In this document: one piece after another, positions 9,321 through 18,008 of the stretch
Layout: each line of letters starts with the position of its first letter
How positions within the stretch are numbered: the first letter of the stretch is position 1
Source of the DNA: Cohnella abietis
Lineage (GTDB): Bacteria > Bacillota > Bacilli > Paenibacillales > Paenibacillaceae
DNA: 64,000 bases
NCBI RefSeq assembly: GCF_004295585.1
Contig: NZ_AP019400.1
Coordinates: forward strand, 3,570,001 to 3,634,000
Direction of reading: 5' to 3'
Notes under the pieces: generated by a model
The model's database searches: none
Seen by the model: only the letters and a program-made list of their open reading frames with translations
What the model was told of the DNA's origin: nothing
Made by a program: the position numbers and the translations under genes

Positions 9321-10532
9321 TTAATTGAGCCTATGGCCTGGACGTATGGCAAAGGCTGTAATAAGGGTCGCCACAAGTCCAGTAGCTGCTACGACGAGGA
9401 ATAGCGTAGACATTGAGCCACGCATAAGCAGAGCGCTAATAGGCGGTCCTACAGCTACGCCGATAAAACGCATACTGCTATACAGGGAGGTAACGGTACC
9501 GCGTTGTTTTTTGTCGATGCCTTCTGTAATAAGCGCGTCCATACTTGGCAAGGCTGCACCAATACCGGCCGATGCAACGGACAGCAGCAGGACAATCCAC
9601 AACGTTTGCTCCCACTTCATTAGTCCTAAAGTAAGCAGAACAGCTGTCGATAGAGCTAAGCCAATGAAGCTAGTCCATTTCATAATTTGCTTATTCTGAC
9701 CGATCCACTTGCCGCTTAGAAACGAGACGATACAGAGGCAAGCTAAGGGGATGGCCAAGACTAAGCCTTTAACTATAGGTTTAACACCCCGAATTTCTAA
9801 TGTTTCTGATAAATAAAAGAGGCTTCCGAATATGATGAACATACTGATGCCACCAATGGCGAAAATACCGTAAAGCCATTTACCTTTCATTCGTAACAAC
9901 GCTACAATGGCTTTCATAAACTTTTTTAGACTTGTCTGCGGAGCTTGCTCTTTATCTTTAGCAGGCGATTTCACTAAGAAAAGCACTAATACAAATGAAA
10001 TCAGACTAAATATCGGTATCGCGAAAAAGGGAATGTACCACGCCCAAATAGCAAGCGCTGAGCCTAAAATCGGACTGACAACCTTCCCAAACGTATTCGC
10101 AGTTTCCACAAGTCCAAGACCGCTGCTGACATCTTTATCTTTTTTGAACAAATCACCGACCAAAGGCAATACGACAGGGAAGCATCCCGCTGACCCAAGT
10201 CCTTGGATTAATCGTGCAATTAATATGTACATATAAGCTTTATCTAACAACAGGGCTGCCAATCCCGCTCCAACTCCTGCAAGAGAGACAAGAATGAGAC
10301 CCGGTAAAATAACCGCTTTTCGGCTAAATTTATCGGATAGATACCCAGCAATTGGGATGAAAAGGATAGCGACTGCTGCATATGCGGTAATGATTAGACT
10401 CGCTTGAAAGGATGTAATCCCGAGTGCTTTCTGCATGGCTGGCAGTACCGGAATGAGCATAGAGTTGGCTAATGTCATTGTTAAGGGGATAGATGAGATT
10501 GAGATTAAGTCCCACTTTTTATGGGCTTCCAT
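9321..10532 (-). CDS. MFS transporter, multidrug-efflux type
   Basis: A 403-residue major facilitator protein with about 12 predicted membrane helices. It has the loop 2-3 motif GYLSDKFSRKAV (motif A) and the drug-antiporter pattern GLVETANTFGKVVSPILGSAL. The ATG at 10532 is chosen because AGGGAGG stands 6 bp upstream; the frame extends 19 codons further without a good ribosome site. The family exports drugs or other small molecules in exchange for protons. No regulator is adjacent, and the substrate is unknown. Confidence 0.88.
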   Translation of the reverse strand: MEAHKKWDLISISSIPLTMTLANSMLIPVLPAMQKALGITSFQASLIITAYAAVAILFIPIAGYLSDKFSRKAVILPGLILVSLAGVGAGLAALLLDKAYMYILIARLIQGLGSAGCFPVVLPLVGDLFKKDKDVSSGLGLVETANTFGKVVSPILGSALAIWAWYIPFFAIPIFSLISFVLVLFLVKSPAKDKEQAPQTSLKKFMKAIVALLRMKGKWLYGIFAIGGISMFIIFGSLFYLSETLEIRGVKPIVKGLVLAIPLACLCIVSFLSGKWIGQNKQIMKWTSFIGLALSTAVLLTLGLMKWEQTLWIVLLLSVASAGIGAALPSMDALITEGIDKKQRGTVTSLYSSMRFIGVAVGPPISALLMRGSMSTLFLVVAATGLVATLITAFAIRPGHRLN

Positions 10533-10674
10533 GAGGTCCTCCCTAAGCTGCATAGTCATAACGAGTCTAATTTGTTTGGAGAGGACCATCTCCGGTTGTC
10601 CGGTGTGACGGTCAAATCTAAGTTGTAGTATGGTCTGCTAAGGTTGAAATTAAACAATGTAGAGCAGAGACTTA

Positions 10675-11292
10675 CTAAGGTGTAATAACGGTATATAACT
10701 GACCTTTATTGGCGAAGGATGCTTTGCCAGTTTCCTCTGATACAACGAGGACAATCGCATCGCTCTGTTCAGATAGACCTACTGCTGCTCTATGTCGTGT
10801 TCCTGTAATTCGATCGTTGCCTTGCGTTAGGGTTAGAGGGAGGATATTTTTCGCAGAAACAATCTGATTGGCCCTAATAAGTACCGCTCCATCATGAAGT
10901 GGGCTCCCAGGATAGAAGATGGACTCGAGCAGCGAATGAGTAACGGGAGCGCCAATTGGAATTCCAGGTTGGACGAGCTTATCAATGGAATCGGTTCGCT
11001 CCACTGCTATTAATGCTCCATGTCTGCGGTCTGACAGACTTTGAATGGTTAGAGATAAATCCATATAACGTTCAATAAAGGGAGCAAGATAACAGTTGAG
11101 GTAAAACGTTGCAGCGCTCGATTCAATCTTCAGGAAGCTCTTTTTTATTTTCTCAAAATCGCCAAGCAAGCAACTATTTTCATCACCAATTGTATGCATA
11201 AGGTGGCTAAGATCGGAAACGAGCTGTTCAATATCTTCTTTGATTATTTTTTTCATCGGTGAGAAATCACAATTGTGGGTAGTTGTCATCAT
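10675..11292 (-). CDS. cdaS: Diadenylate cyclase CdaS-type (DisA_N domain)
   Basis: A 205-residue protein with a helical N-terminal region (about residues 13-85) and a DisA_N cyclase domain that makes c-di-AMP from two ATP. The catalytic motifs LHDGAVLI and GTRHRAA are intact. The absence of membrane helices and the two-helix N-terminal extension match CdaS (YojJ), the soluble, sporulation-associated cyclase of B. subtilis whose N-terminus is autoinhibitory. The AAGGAG Shine-Dalgarno supports the ATG at 11292. It is probably a single gene, expected to be forespore-expressed by analogy. Confidence 0.92.
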   Translation of the reverse strand: MMTTTHNCDFSPMKKIIKEDIEQLVSDLSHLMHTIGDENSCLLGDFEKIKKSFLKIESSAATFYLNCYLAPFIERYMDLSLTIQSLSDRRHGALIAVERTDSIDKLVQPGIPIGAPVTHSLLESIFYPGSPLHDGAVLIRANQIVSAKNILPLTLTQGNDRITGTRHRAAVGLSEQSDAIVLVVSEETGKASFANKGQLYTVITP

Positions 11293-11443
11293 CGCGGGTC
11301 ACTCTCCTTACTCCATACTCCACATTAGCATGTTGAAAGGGGGGCAAATGTATGCAAAACAATCCATCTACAATGAATAAAAGGAATTGTGCGGATTTTG
11401 GAGAATAAAGGTAGGAAAGAACAGTAAGGGGGATGATTTTTAT

Positions 11444-12196
11444 ATGAATGAGCATATAGAGCCTGAACTGAATTGTTACTATCATCCATCCATTAATGCT
11501 CATCAAAAATGCGTGCAATGTAATAAGATTTTGTGCGAGCGATGTGTTCATGATGATCATCGAGATTATTGCTGGAGCTGCGGCTTAGCTTATATGAATG
11601 GGGATTTGCCAAAGAAACGGAAAGTCTTCAAGATTCCCGCTAGATTGAGCTTTATTAAGAAGAAAAGCTTCTTGCTCTCATGTGCAGCTTTGATATTCAT
11701 CCTGTGTGCATTCATTTTTATAAGATTATGGCCTGACATTCAATTAAAGCAAGAGATGACGGAAGTACAATTTAATGATATCCACCTCTTCATGAATCGT
11801 CAGGAGGTCGGCAAATTATATGGGCTTGGCTCTGACAAAACAGAAGGCTGCTTCGGCTGTGAACTGAATTTTATTTTTCCCAAGCTGAAACTGTCTGGAC
11901 GCTATTCAGAAACTCTTGGCGGTAATTCTTCGGTTGGTATGATTAATACGAATCCACAAGTAAAAATGCTAACAACAGCCGATTCCTCGAACAACGTATT
12001 TGGAATTAGGGTTGGTGATACCTTGGAAAAAGCAGATCGTCTTCTTGAGGACAAGGGGTTCACCAAAGAAGGCCCCAATTACCACTACGTTAAGGGACTT
12101 TATTATATTGATCTTTGGTATGATGACGGTAAGAGTACGATTAGTAGCCTCACAATTGGTTATCGAGTAAAAGGTGATGAGAGGATAGTATACTGA
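11444..12196 (+). CDS. B-box-type zinc finger membrane protein
   Basis: A 250-residue protein. Residues 9-50 hold a B-box-like zinc finger (CYYHPSINAHQKCVQCNKILC, then CVHDDHRDYCWSC), followed by a basic stretch and one membrane helix near residues 78-97. The remaining ~150 residues are probably extracytoplasmic, with no family I recognise, and include a Cys pair GCFGCE. The frame extends to 11387, but the ATG at 11444 has AAGGGGG at 11426-11432. It lies divergent from cdaS. Function unknown. Confidence 0.75.
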   Translation: MNEHIEPELNCYYHPSINAHQKCVQCNKILCERCVHDDHRDYCWSCGLAYMNGDLPKKRKVFKIPARLSFIKKKSFLLSCAALIFILCAFIFIRLWPDIQLKQEMTEVQFNDIHLFMNRQEVGKLYGLGSDKTEGCFGCELNFIFPKLKLSGRYSETLGGNSSVGMINTNPQVKMLTTADSSNNVFGIRVGDTLEKADRLLEDKGFTKEGPNYHYVKGLYYIDLWYDDGKSTISSLTIGYRVKGDERIVY

Positions 12197-12264
12197 TGGG
12201 GAAGTGGAGTTTTTCAATTGTCCTTTTTGTTATTCTCTCTGGCGACATTTAAGGGGTGGTTTGA

Positions 12265-12714
12265 ATGAAAATTTATCGTTATAAAGCAGAAATTCTCAAG
12301 CATGACAGTATGGATGCTGCATATGTTACGTTTCCCTATAGCGTGGAAGAGGAGTTCAGTACGAAGGGACAGGTAAAGGTTAAAGCGATTTTTGATAATA
12401 CTGTGGAATATAGAGGCTCATTAGCAAATATGGGCATTGGTTATCATTGTTTAGGGATTACGAAGAAGATCAGGGAATTAATAGGGAAACAGCCGGGAGA
12501 CGAAATTTCAGTAGAAATTCAAGCGGATAATGAACCAAGAATTGTTGATATTCCGAGCGATCTAGAGATACAATTGCAAAGTCATGAACTAACAGAGGTA
12601 TTCTCGAGATTATCATATACGAAACGTAAAGAGTATGTGGAAGCCGTTACGAGCGCGAAGAAACCAGAAACGAGAAATAATCGGATAACAAAAGTAATTA
12701 ATGATCTAAAATGA
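12265..12714 (+). CDS. DUF1905 and YdeI/OmdA-domain protein
   Basis: A 149-residue two-domain protein. The N-terminal DUF1905 part (FSTKGQVKVKAIFDNTVEYRGSL) is followed by a C-terminal YdeI/OmpD-associated helical part with FSRLSYTKRKEYVEAVTSAKKPETR, a pattern typical of the family. Proteins of this type are often annotated as bacteriocin-protection proteins, but their biochemical role is not established. AAGGGG precedes the ATG by 9-10 bp. It is followed by a UPF0489 gene 42 bp downstream. Confidence 0.82.
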   Translation: MKIYRYKAEILKHDSMDAAYVTFPYSVEEEFSTKGQVKVKAIFDNTVEYRGSLANMGIGYHCLGITKKIRELIGKQPGDEISVEIQADNEPRIVDIPSDLEIQLQSHELTEVFSRLSYTKRKEYVEAVTSAKKPETRNNRITKVINDLK

Positions 12715-12756
12715 ATGAACTCTTAGGAGCTCTTGAGGCTCAAGGAAGCGGGTTTA

Positions 12757-13488
12757 ATGGTGTTCGAGCATAGCTATAGAATTTGTTTTCCGCAGGAGAG
12801 AGTGTACATTTCTCGTAATCATCAATGGGCTTTTGCAGCATGGGCTATGGGAAAACAGTCAGGAATGCTGGGGCCTCAAACGACACTATTACACGTAGAT
12901 GCACACTTGGACGATACATGGGATGGGGTTGTCGTTGACGGCTTACACGAGATGAAGAGGGACGCCGATTTCTTGGAGGTTGCAGGCAGGCTTGAGATAG
13001 ACAATTTTATATGGGCTGGATTTGCTGCTAGGCTAATTGATCATATTGTGTATGTTTGCCCTAAGGATGTAGATGACTCAGATCCATTTGATCTGTCGGA
13101 TTGGCATCTAGAGGGGGAGCAATTGAAGCCTATTAAAGAGCTTCTAGCCGATCGAGAATACACAGGTACAAGATTTGATAATGTAGGGCAATTCAACGAT
13201 AATATTCATAGTGACAGGTCGCTTGAGCAGCTCCTTGTTTTACCGAACACGGTCATTCTGGATCTAGATTTGGATGTGTTTACGGTAAGTCAGGGCAACC
13301 CTAGGACACTAAAGCCTGAGGAACAGATTAGAGCTGAGCTGACATTCTTAAAAAACTTGTATCCTTACGAAATGATCACCGTTGCTCTATCTCCTGGCTT
13401 CTGTGGTGGAGAAGACAACTGTGAGCGGGTATACCGATTATTTCTTGACGTGTTCGATCTGAAGCTTGAAGATGGCGAGACGTGGTAG
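12757..13488 (+). CDS. UPF0489 family protein (arginase-like fold)
   Basis: A 243-residue protein of the UPF0489 (C5orf22-like) family. Metal-ligand-like clusters LLHVDAHLDDTWD and VILDLDLDVF recall the Asp/His ligands of ureohydrolases and deacetylases, to which UPF0489 is distantly related. Conserved ALSPGFCGG is near the C-terminus. The ATG at 12757 has AAGGA at 12742-12746; a TTG at 12733 is too close to its AGGAG. Substrate unknown. Confidence 0.8.
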   Translation: MVFEHSYRICFPQERVYISRNHQWAFAAWAMGKQSGMLGPQTTLLHVDAHLDDTWDGVVVDGLHEMKRDADFLEVAGRLEIDNFIWAGFAARLIDHIVYVCPKDVDDSDPFDLSDWHLEGEQLKPIKELLADREYTGTRFDNVGQFNDNIHSDRSLEQLLVLPNTVILDLDLDVFTVSQGNPRTLKPEEQIRAELTFLKNLYPYEMITVALSPGFCGGEDNCERVYRLFLDVFDLKLEDGETW

Positions 13489-13543
13489 ATTTTTAGTAGG
13501 GAACTACATTATTCGTTAAGCAATTATAGTGGAGGCAGACATC

Positions 13544-14044
13544 ATGCAACAATCCTATCAAATCGTTCATTCCGTTAGAGAAGATTTAGAAGCTATCGTG
13601 GGCATATATAATTCGACTGTCAGTTTGAGAAACGTCACAGCAGATATAGTACCAGTAACGACTGAGAGTCGATTAACGTGGTTTAACGAGCATTCCGAGG
13701 ACCACAGGCCTTTATGGGTTATGAAGGACGGAGAAGAGATCATTGCTTGGTTAAGCTTCTCGGATTTTAATAAAAGAGCTGCCTATAATATTACCGCTGA
13801 GATTAGTATTTATATTTCGGATAAGTATCGTTCAAAGGGGATTGGCAGCATTTTCTTAAGGAAGGCAATTGAAGAATGTCCGCGCTTGAATATCCGTAAC
13901 ATCGTTGCTCTCGTTTTTGGTCATAACGAGCCAAGCCTAGCGCTTTTGAGAAAATTTGATTTTGTTCAGTGGGGCTTCCTGCCGGGAGTTACCATTATGG
14001 ACGGGATAGAACGAGATGTCGTCTACATGGGGCGAAAAGTGTAA
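13544..14044 (+). CDS. GNAT N-acetyltransferase (phosphinothricin-type)
   Basis: A 166-residue GNAT enzyme. The acetyl-CoA loop is seen in YISDKYRSKGIGSIFL (the R/Q-x-x-G-x-G/A position) and the C-terminal FGHNEPSLALLRKFDFVQWGFLPGV matches the Pat/YncA branch, which N-acetylates small amines or amino acid analogues. GGAGG at 13531-13535 precedes the ATG. Its stop is 7 bp before a three-unit tandem repeat (14052). Confidence 0.88.
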   Translation: MQQSYQIVHSVREDLEAIVGIYNSTVSLRNVTADIVPVTTESRLTWFNEHSEDHRPLWVMKDGEEIIAWLSFSDFNKRAAYNITAEISIYISDKYRSKGIGSIFLRKAIEECPRLNIRNIVALVFGHNEPSLALLRKFDFVQWGFLPGVTIMDGIERDVVYMGRKV

Positions 14045-14051
14045 CGTCAGG

Positions 14052-14204
14052 GTGAATTAGCCATACATATTATGGTTAATGCCCCGATATACGCAACCGA
14101 GGGTGAATTAGCCATACATATTATGGTTAATGTCTCGATAAACGCCGCTCAGAGTGGATTAGCCATACATATTATGGTTAATGACCCTACGAGAACGGCG
14201 AAGA
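14052..14204. repeat. Tandem repeat, 3 units of exactly 51 bp, each with a palindrome
   Basis: Units start at 14052, 14103 and 14154. The first ~30 bases of each are nearly identical and contain a dyad ATTAGCCATA / TATGGTTAAT around a 5-nt CATAT centre. The remaining ~20 bases of each unit diverge. The repeat starts 7 bp after the GNAT stop and ends before a bidirectional terminator, in the gap between convergent genes. It can be read as an ORF (14072-14305), but that translation looks like a by-product of the period being divisible by three. Confidence 0.9.
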
Positions 14205-14233
14205 GGGCAATAAGCATAAAATCTATAGTTAGT

Positions 14234-14283
14234 AAAAAAAGCCTTCAAGCCACGGTTCATCAAGTGGAGTTGAAGGCTTTTTT
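14234..14283. terminator. Bidirectional terminator
   Basis: AAAAAAAGCCTTCAA at 14234-14248 pairs with TTGAAGGCTTTTTT at 14270-14283, with a further CCAC/GTGG pairing inside. It ends both the GNAT and the ABC-F transcripts. Confidence 0.9.
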
Positions 14284-14317
14284 GGAATTTAAGGCTTGCT
14301 GCTAAACATAATGTTAC

Positions 14318-15874
14318 TTAAAACACTTTCGTAGTCCAGGACTCGCAGTTCCATACCTCAGTTGCAACCTCGCGGTAGAATTCTGGTTCATGGCTGATGA
14401 GTAGAATGCTGCCTTTATAAGCTTGCAAGGCACGCTTCAGCTCGTCTTTAGCATCGACGTCTAGATGGTTGGTCGGCTCATCGAGAACGAGTAAGTTTGT
14501 TTCTTTATTAATAAGATTGCATAAGCGGACCTTAGCTTTCTCGCCGCCGCTTAGAACGGAAATTTTACTTTCAATGTGCTTCGTCGTTAAGCCGCATTTG
14601 GCAAGCGCTGCACGGACTTCGAATTGGGACATCGAAGGGAAGTTTTTCCACACAGCCTCAATGCACGTTTCATCCACGCCGCCTTTGATTTCCTGCTCGA
14701 AGTAGCCGATGAACATATTTTCTCCCTGCTTTACTGAGCCAGAAAGAGCAGGGACCTCACCGAGAAGGCTTCGTAATAGCGTTGTTTTACCAATACCGTT
14801 AGCTCCGACAATCGCAATCTTCTGTCCACGTTCCATGAGAAGGTCGATGCTGCGGCATAATGGCTCTTCATAACCAATGACAAGCTCTTTCGCTTCGAAA
14901 ATAAGTCGACTAGAAGTACGAGCTTCCTTAAACTTAAACTCCGGCTTAGGCTTTTCTTTAGCGAGCTCAATAATATCCATGTTGTCGAGCTTCTTTTGTC
15001 TGGACATGGCCATATTACGAGTGGAAACACGTGCCTTGTTGCGGGCAACGAAGTCTTTAAGATCATCGATTTCCTGCTGCTGGCGTTTGAACGCTGACTC
15101 TAGCTGCTGCTTCTTAGCCTCATGCTGCATCATAAAGTTATCATAGTCACCAACATAACGATTCAATTCTTGGTTACCCATATGATAGATAAGGTTGATA
15201 ACACTGTTTAAGAAAGGAATATCATGGGATACGAGTATAAACGCGTTCTCATATTCCTGCAAATACCTTTTCAGCCACTCGATATGCTGCTCGTCCAAGT
15301 AGTTGGTCGGCTCATCGAGCAAAAGGATTTCGGGCTTCTCAAGCAAAAGCTTCGCCAACAGCACCTTAGTACGTTGACCACCGCTGAGATCATGCACATC
15401 ACGGTCTAGGCCAATATCTCCAAGCCCAAGTCCGCGTGCAATTTCCTCGACTTTAGCATCAATAAGATAGAAGTCGTTCGTCGTCAGAATATCCTGAATG
15501 GTGCCGACTTCCTCAAGCAATTGCTCCAATTCTTCAGGAGTGGCTGTTCCCATCTTATCGTACATTTCATTCATCTCAGTTTCGAGATCCATGAGATAGC
15601 GGAATGCACCACGAAGCGCATCGCGGATAGACATCCCTTTCTGAAGAACAGAGTGCTGGTCCAAATATCCAATGCGGACCTTCTTTGCCCATTCAACTTT
15701 GCCAGCATCCGGCTCCAAGCTACCGGTAATAATATTCATGAACGTGGATTTTCCCTCGCCATTGGCGCCAATTAAGCCTACATGCTCGCCTTTGAGCAAA
15801 CGGAAGGAAACATCATTGAAAATGGCACGGTCACCGAAGCCGTGAGTTAAATTTTTAACCGTAAGAATACTCAT
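14318..15874 (-). CDS. ABC-F family ATPase (YkpA/YbiT-like)
   Basis: A 518-residue cytoplasmic protein with two ABC domains and no membrane part. Walker A sequences GANGEGKST and GANGIGKTT, signatures LSGGQ and LSGGE, and Walker B LLLDEPTNYLD and LVLDEPTNHLD are all present, with a charged linker between. ABC-F proteins act on ribosomes, as translation factors or antibiotic protection factors; this length and linker match the housekeeping YkpA/YbiT branch better than resistance types. AAAAAGG precedes the ATG. It stands alone between terminators. Confidence 0.92.
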   Translation of the reverse strand: MSILTVKNLTHGFGDRAIFNDVSFRLLKGEHVGLIGANGEGKSTFMNIITGSLEPDAGKVEWAKKVRIGYLDQHSVLQKGMSIRDALRGAFRYLMDLETEMNEMYDKMGTATPEELEQLLEEVGTIQDILTTNDFYLIDAKVEEIARGLGLGDIGLDRDVHDLSGGQRTKVLLAKLLLEKPEILLLDEPTNYLDEQHIEWLKRYLQEYENAFILVSHDIPFLNSVINLIYHMGNQELNRYVGDYDNFMMQHEAKKQQLESAFKRQQQEIDDLKDFVARNKARVSTRNMAMSRQKKLDNMDIIELAKEKPKPEFKFKEARTSSRLIFEAKELVIGYEEPLCRSIDLLMERGQKIAIVGANGIGKTTLLRSLLGEVPALSGSVKQGENMFIGYFEQEIKGGVDETCIEAVWKNFPSMSQFEVRAALAKCGLTTKHIESKISVLSGGEKAKVRLCNLINKETNLLVLDEPTNHLDVDAKDELKRALQAYKGSILLISHEPEFYREVATEVWNCESWTTKVF

Positions 15875-15990
15875 TATTAGACACCTTTTTCTTTATTCAT
15901 CGGATTATAAACACTAATCTCCATTATAATCCGTCAGGGGCACAAAACTCAACGGAAATGAATGAGTATAGCAACCCCAATGAATATGAC

Positions 15991-16350
15991 CTACTTAAGG
16001 GTATGGTATCCCCGTTCTCCATAAGGCTGCAGCTTATCAAACCAGCTATCTAACATTTTCTTGAGCTCATCCTTCGGAACGACGAACGGATTATCGCTTT
16101 TCTTGAGCACTTCCAGCACCTCGAAGACAAAGGCTTGCTCTCCAAGCTCATTCCAATCCTTTTGTAGCTCCCTGTTGTTATCTGTCCCTAATTTAAGAGT
16201 AATTACTCTACCATTGATCGATTTCAGGTTGAAGGTGGAATTGAGAAATATTTTGCCGTTCACGGTATTCCTGATTTGGTATACACCAGCTTCAATAGGG
16301 ATTTCCTTATATTGTTGAACTAATTTGGCACGGTCTGCTTTTTGAACCAT
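15991..16350 (-). CDS. GIY-YIG-like nuclease-fold protein
   Basis: A 119-residue protein whose centre reads GVYQIRNTVNGKIFL, the opening of a GIY-YIG fold. The second signature Tyr is replaced by Phe and the YIG is not obvious, so catalysis may be altered or lost. The rest includes the helix GTDNNRELQKDWNELGEQAFVFEVLE typical of a small Bacilli family. It begins 12 bp after the DUF2087 gene on the same strand, so the two are likely one operon. The role is unknown. Confidence 0.75.
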   Translation of the reverse strand: MVQKADRAKLVQQYKEIPIEAGVYQIRNTVNGKIFLNSTFNLKSINGRVITLKLGTDNNRELQKDWNELGEQAFVFEVLEVLKKSDNPFVVPKDELKKMLDSWFDKLQPYGERGYHTLK

Positions 16351-16362
16351 TGTGATCGACTC

Positions 16363-17118
16363 CTATTCTTTAAGCCAATATTGGCTGCCATCTGACTTAC
16401 GGTCAAGAAAGCCATACTCGATTAAATACCGTCTTAACGTAACATGGTCATCGAATACAGCAATGAGAATTTGATTAACTTCTTTCTCTGTATATACAGT
16501 ATCCCTAACAAACCGCTTAGCAATTTCTCTTAGAACAATGAGCTTGTATTTTTCCTTCATCGAGAAGGTAGTAAGTGCACCCTCAGTTCCCTCTGGAAAA
16601 TACTTCTTCAAAACCTTCTCAACTTCGTCCTGTGTGACATTGTAACGATCATCGATCATTTTTGCTGTTGTATGCACATTAACAATGGTCGGTGCATGTT
16701 GGTCCTTTTCCTTCAGTAGCTCCATTAACACTAGAAACACCTTGGACTGGCGTTCCTTCTCCTTTAGGACGAAGCGGTGGTTACGAATGGTAGAGGAGCT
16801 GCCAATACCCATTTCCTGCTGAATTTCATTGTCGCTCTTTCCCTGATGGAACAATTGGAGCAGGCTATTTTGATGCTCGGTAAGGCCAGTTAGCTTCTTG
16901 TCTAGACCTATCAAATAATCAAAGACAGAATGATGAGAGCCCTCAATATGCTTGCGCATGAACTTCTCCGCATCGTAATAAACGCTACCGACGGGGTAAA
17001 TGACGCCCATTTCTGTCCTTTTACCACATAAGAGGCATACGAAATACTCAGGTTCTCGAATATATCCTTGCTTGAGCTCCTCTAATGATGAATTCCAGAA
17101 GGCTTCCGATACGTCCAC
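16363..17118 (-). CDS. DUF2087 regulator with LuxR-like helix-turn-helix
   Basis: A 251-residue protein. The N-terminus has a possible zinc site (CLLCGK and later HIEGSHH). A LuxR/GerE-type HTH follows at about residues 78-115 (LTEHQNSLLQLFHQGKSDNEIQQEMGI). The C-terminus carries DUF2087-type elements (FSMKEKYKLIVLREIAKRF, then VTLRRYLIEYGFLDR), which also look like a DNA-binding winged helix. The start is a GTG, since an in-frame stop lies 18 bp upstream; AAGGA lies 12 bp before it. It is paired with the GIY-YIG-like gene. The signal is unknown. Confidence 0.78.
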   Translation of the reverse strand: MDVSEAFWNSSLEELKQGYIREPEYFVCLLCGKRTEMGVIYPVGSVYYDAEKFMRKHIEGSHHSVFDYLIGLDKKLTGLTEHQNSLLQLFHQGKSDNEIQQEMGIGSSSTIRNHRFVLKEKERQSKVFLVLMELLKEKDQHAPTIVNVHTTAKMIDDRYNVTQDEVEKVLKKYFPEGTEGALTTFSMKEKYKLIVLREIAKRFVRDTVYTEKEVNQILIAVFDDHVTLRRYLIEYGFLDRKSDGSQYWLKE

Positions 17119-17284
17119 TCCATAAACACATCCTTAAATCGTTAGCTATTTTATAGACAATATACAATAACGTTTGTTTATCGTCAAACTGGAAAACCAA
17201 AAGCCTAGACCCTGAATTGTTAAGAATGTATAATTGTGGAAGAAGTGTTTTTAAAGGTTTGGTTAAAGAGGGGAAAGGTGGAAT

Positions 17285-17962
17285 ATGTTTAATAGAAATA
17301 TCGGAAGGTTTCATTTTGCTGTTCTATTAATGCTATTAATTGTTTTCGCGAAGCATCATTTGCACTATTCCATTGCGGATACTTTAATGCGAGCCGTAGG
17401 CTTGTCCCCATGGTCGAACGCGAAGTATAATACGGGTGTCTACATCCCTAATGTTGTTGGACTTATCGTTATTGGCTTTGTCATCATTCTGACCAGCAAC
17501 TATTATCGACCATTGAATCCGAAGATTCTAAGAACGTTGATCTTATCTAGCATCGCGTTTGCTATGATTTTCCCGTTTGTAACCGAGCAAACCCTTTTCT
17601 TGGTTAAGCACAATTCAAGTGGCATTCATTCGTTCGATTATGATAGGGAAAAGAGCAGGTGCAGCTACTCTTCTAAAGACAACTCGGTTATAGCTAAATG
17701 TGACATTGCTTATTTTAATTACGGTAAGGAAAACAACATAACGATAAAGCCATTTTTTAAAAGGCGTAATGATGGTGAGAATTTGATTTCTAGTATGGAA
17801 TTTGAGGCTAGAAATATTTCTATTTCTCCTCACACCTCAGGTGGAGTTGGAGCTGACTTCATAAGCTTGAAATCTATTCCCGAGGATTATTCGAGTATGT
17901 CTGGCTCACCTCAAGAGGTCGGAGTCGAAATTACGATTAACGGAGTTACCAAAATTTATTGA
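17285..17962 (+). CDS. Putative membrane protein, unknown
   Basis: A 225-residue protein with three predicted membrane helices in the first ~110 residues (about 10-25, 55-72, 85-103) and a polar, probably extracytoplasmic, C-terminal ~110 residues rich in Ser and Asn, containing two Cys (RCSYSS, KCDIAY). GAGGGGAAAGG precedes the ATG. I do not recognise a family. It sits upstream of hisC on the same strand, 46 bp away, without an obvious functional tie. Confidence 0.7.
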   Translation: MFNRNIGRFHFAVLLMLLIVFAKHHLHYSIADTLMRAVGLSPWSNAKYNTGVYIPNVVGLIVIGFVIILTSNYYRPLNPKILRTLILSSIAFAMIFPFVTEQTLFLVKHNSSGIHSFDYDREKSRCSYSSKDNSVIAKCDIAYFNYGKENNITIKPFFKRRNDGENLISSMEFEARNISISPHTSGGVGADFISLKSIPEDYSSMSGSPQEVGVEITINGVTKIY

Positions 17963-18008
17963 TTACTAGTCACTTAACCTAATAGGATGACTTCTAGGAG
18001 GAAATTCA

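Noticed and set aside
14072..14305. Open frame of 77 codons across the three-unit repeat
   Set aside because: The frame stays open because the 51-bp period is divisible by three. It has no ribosome site, its repeated peptide is only the repeat translated, and its end runs into a terminator stem.
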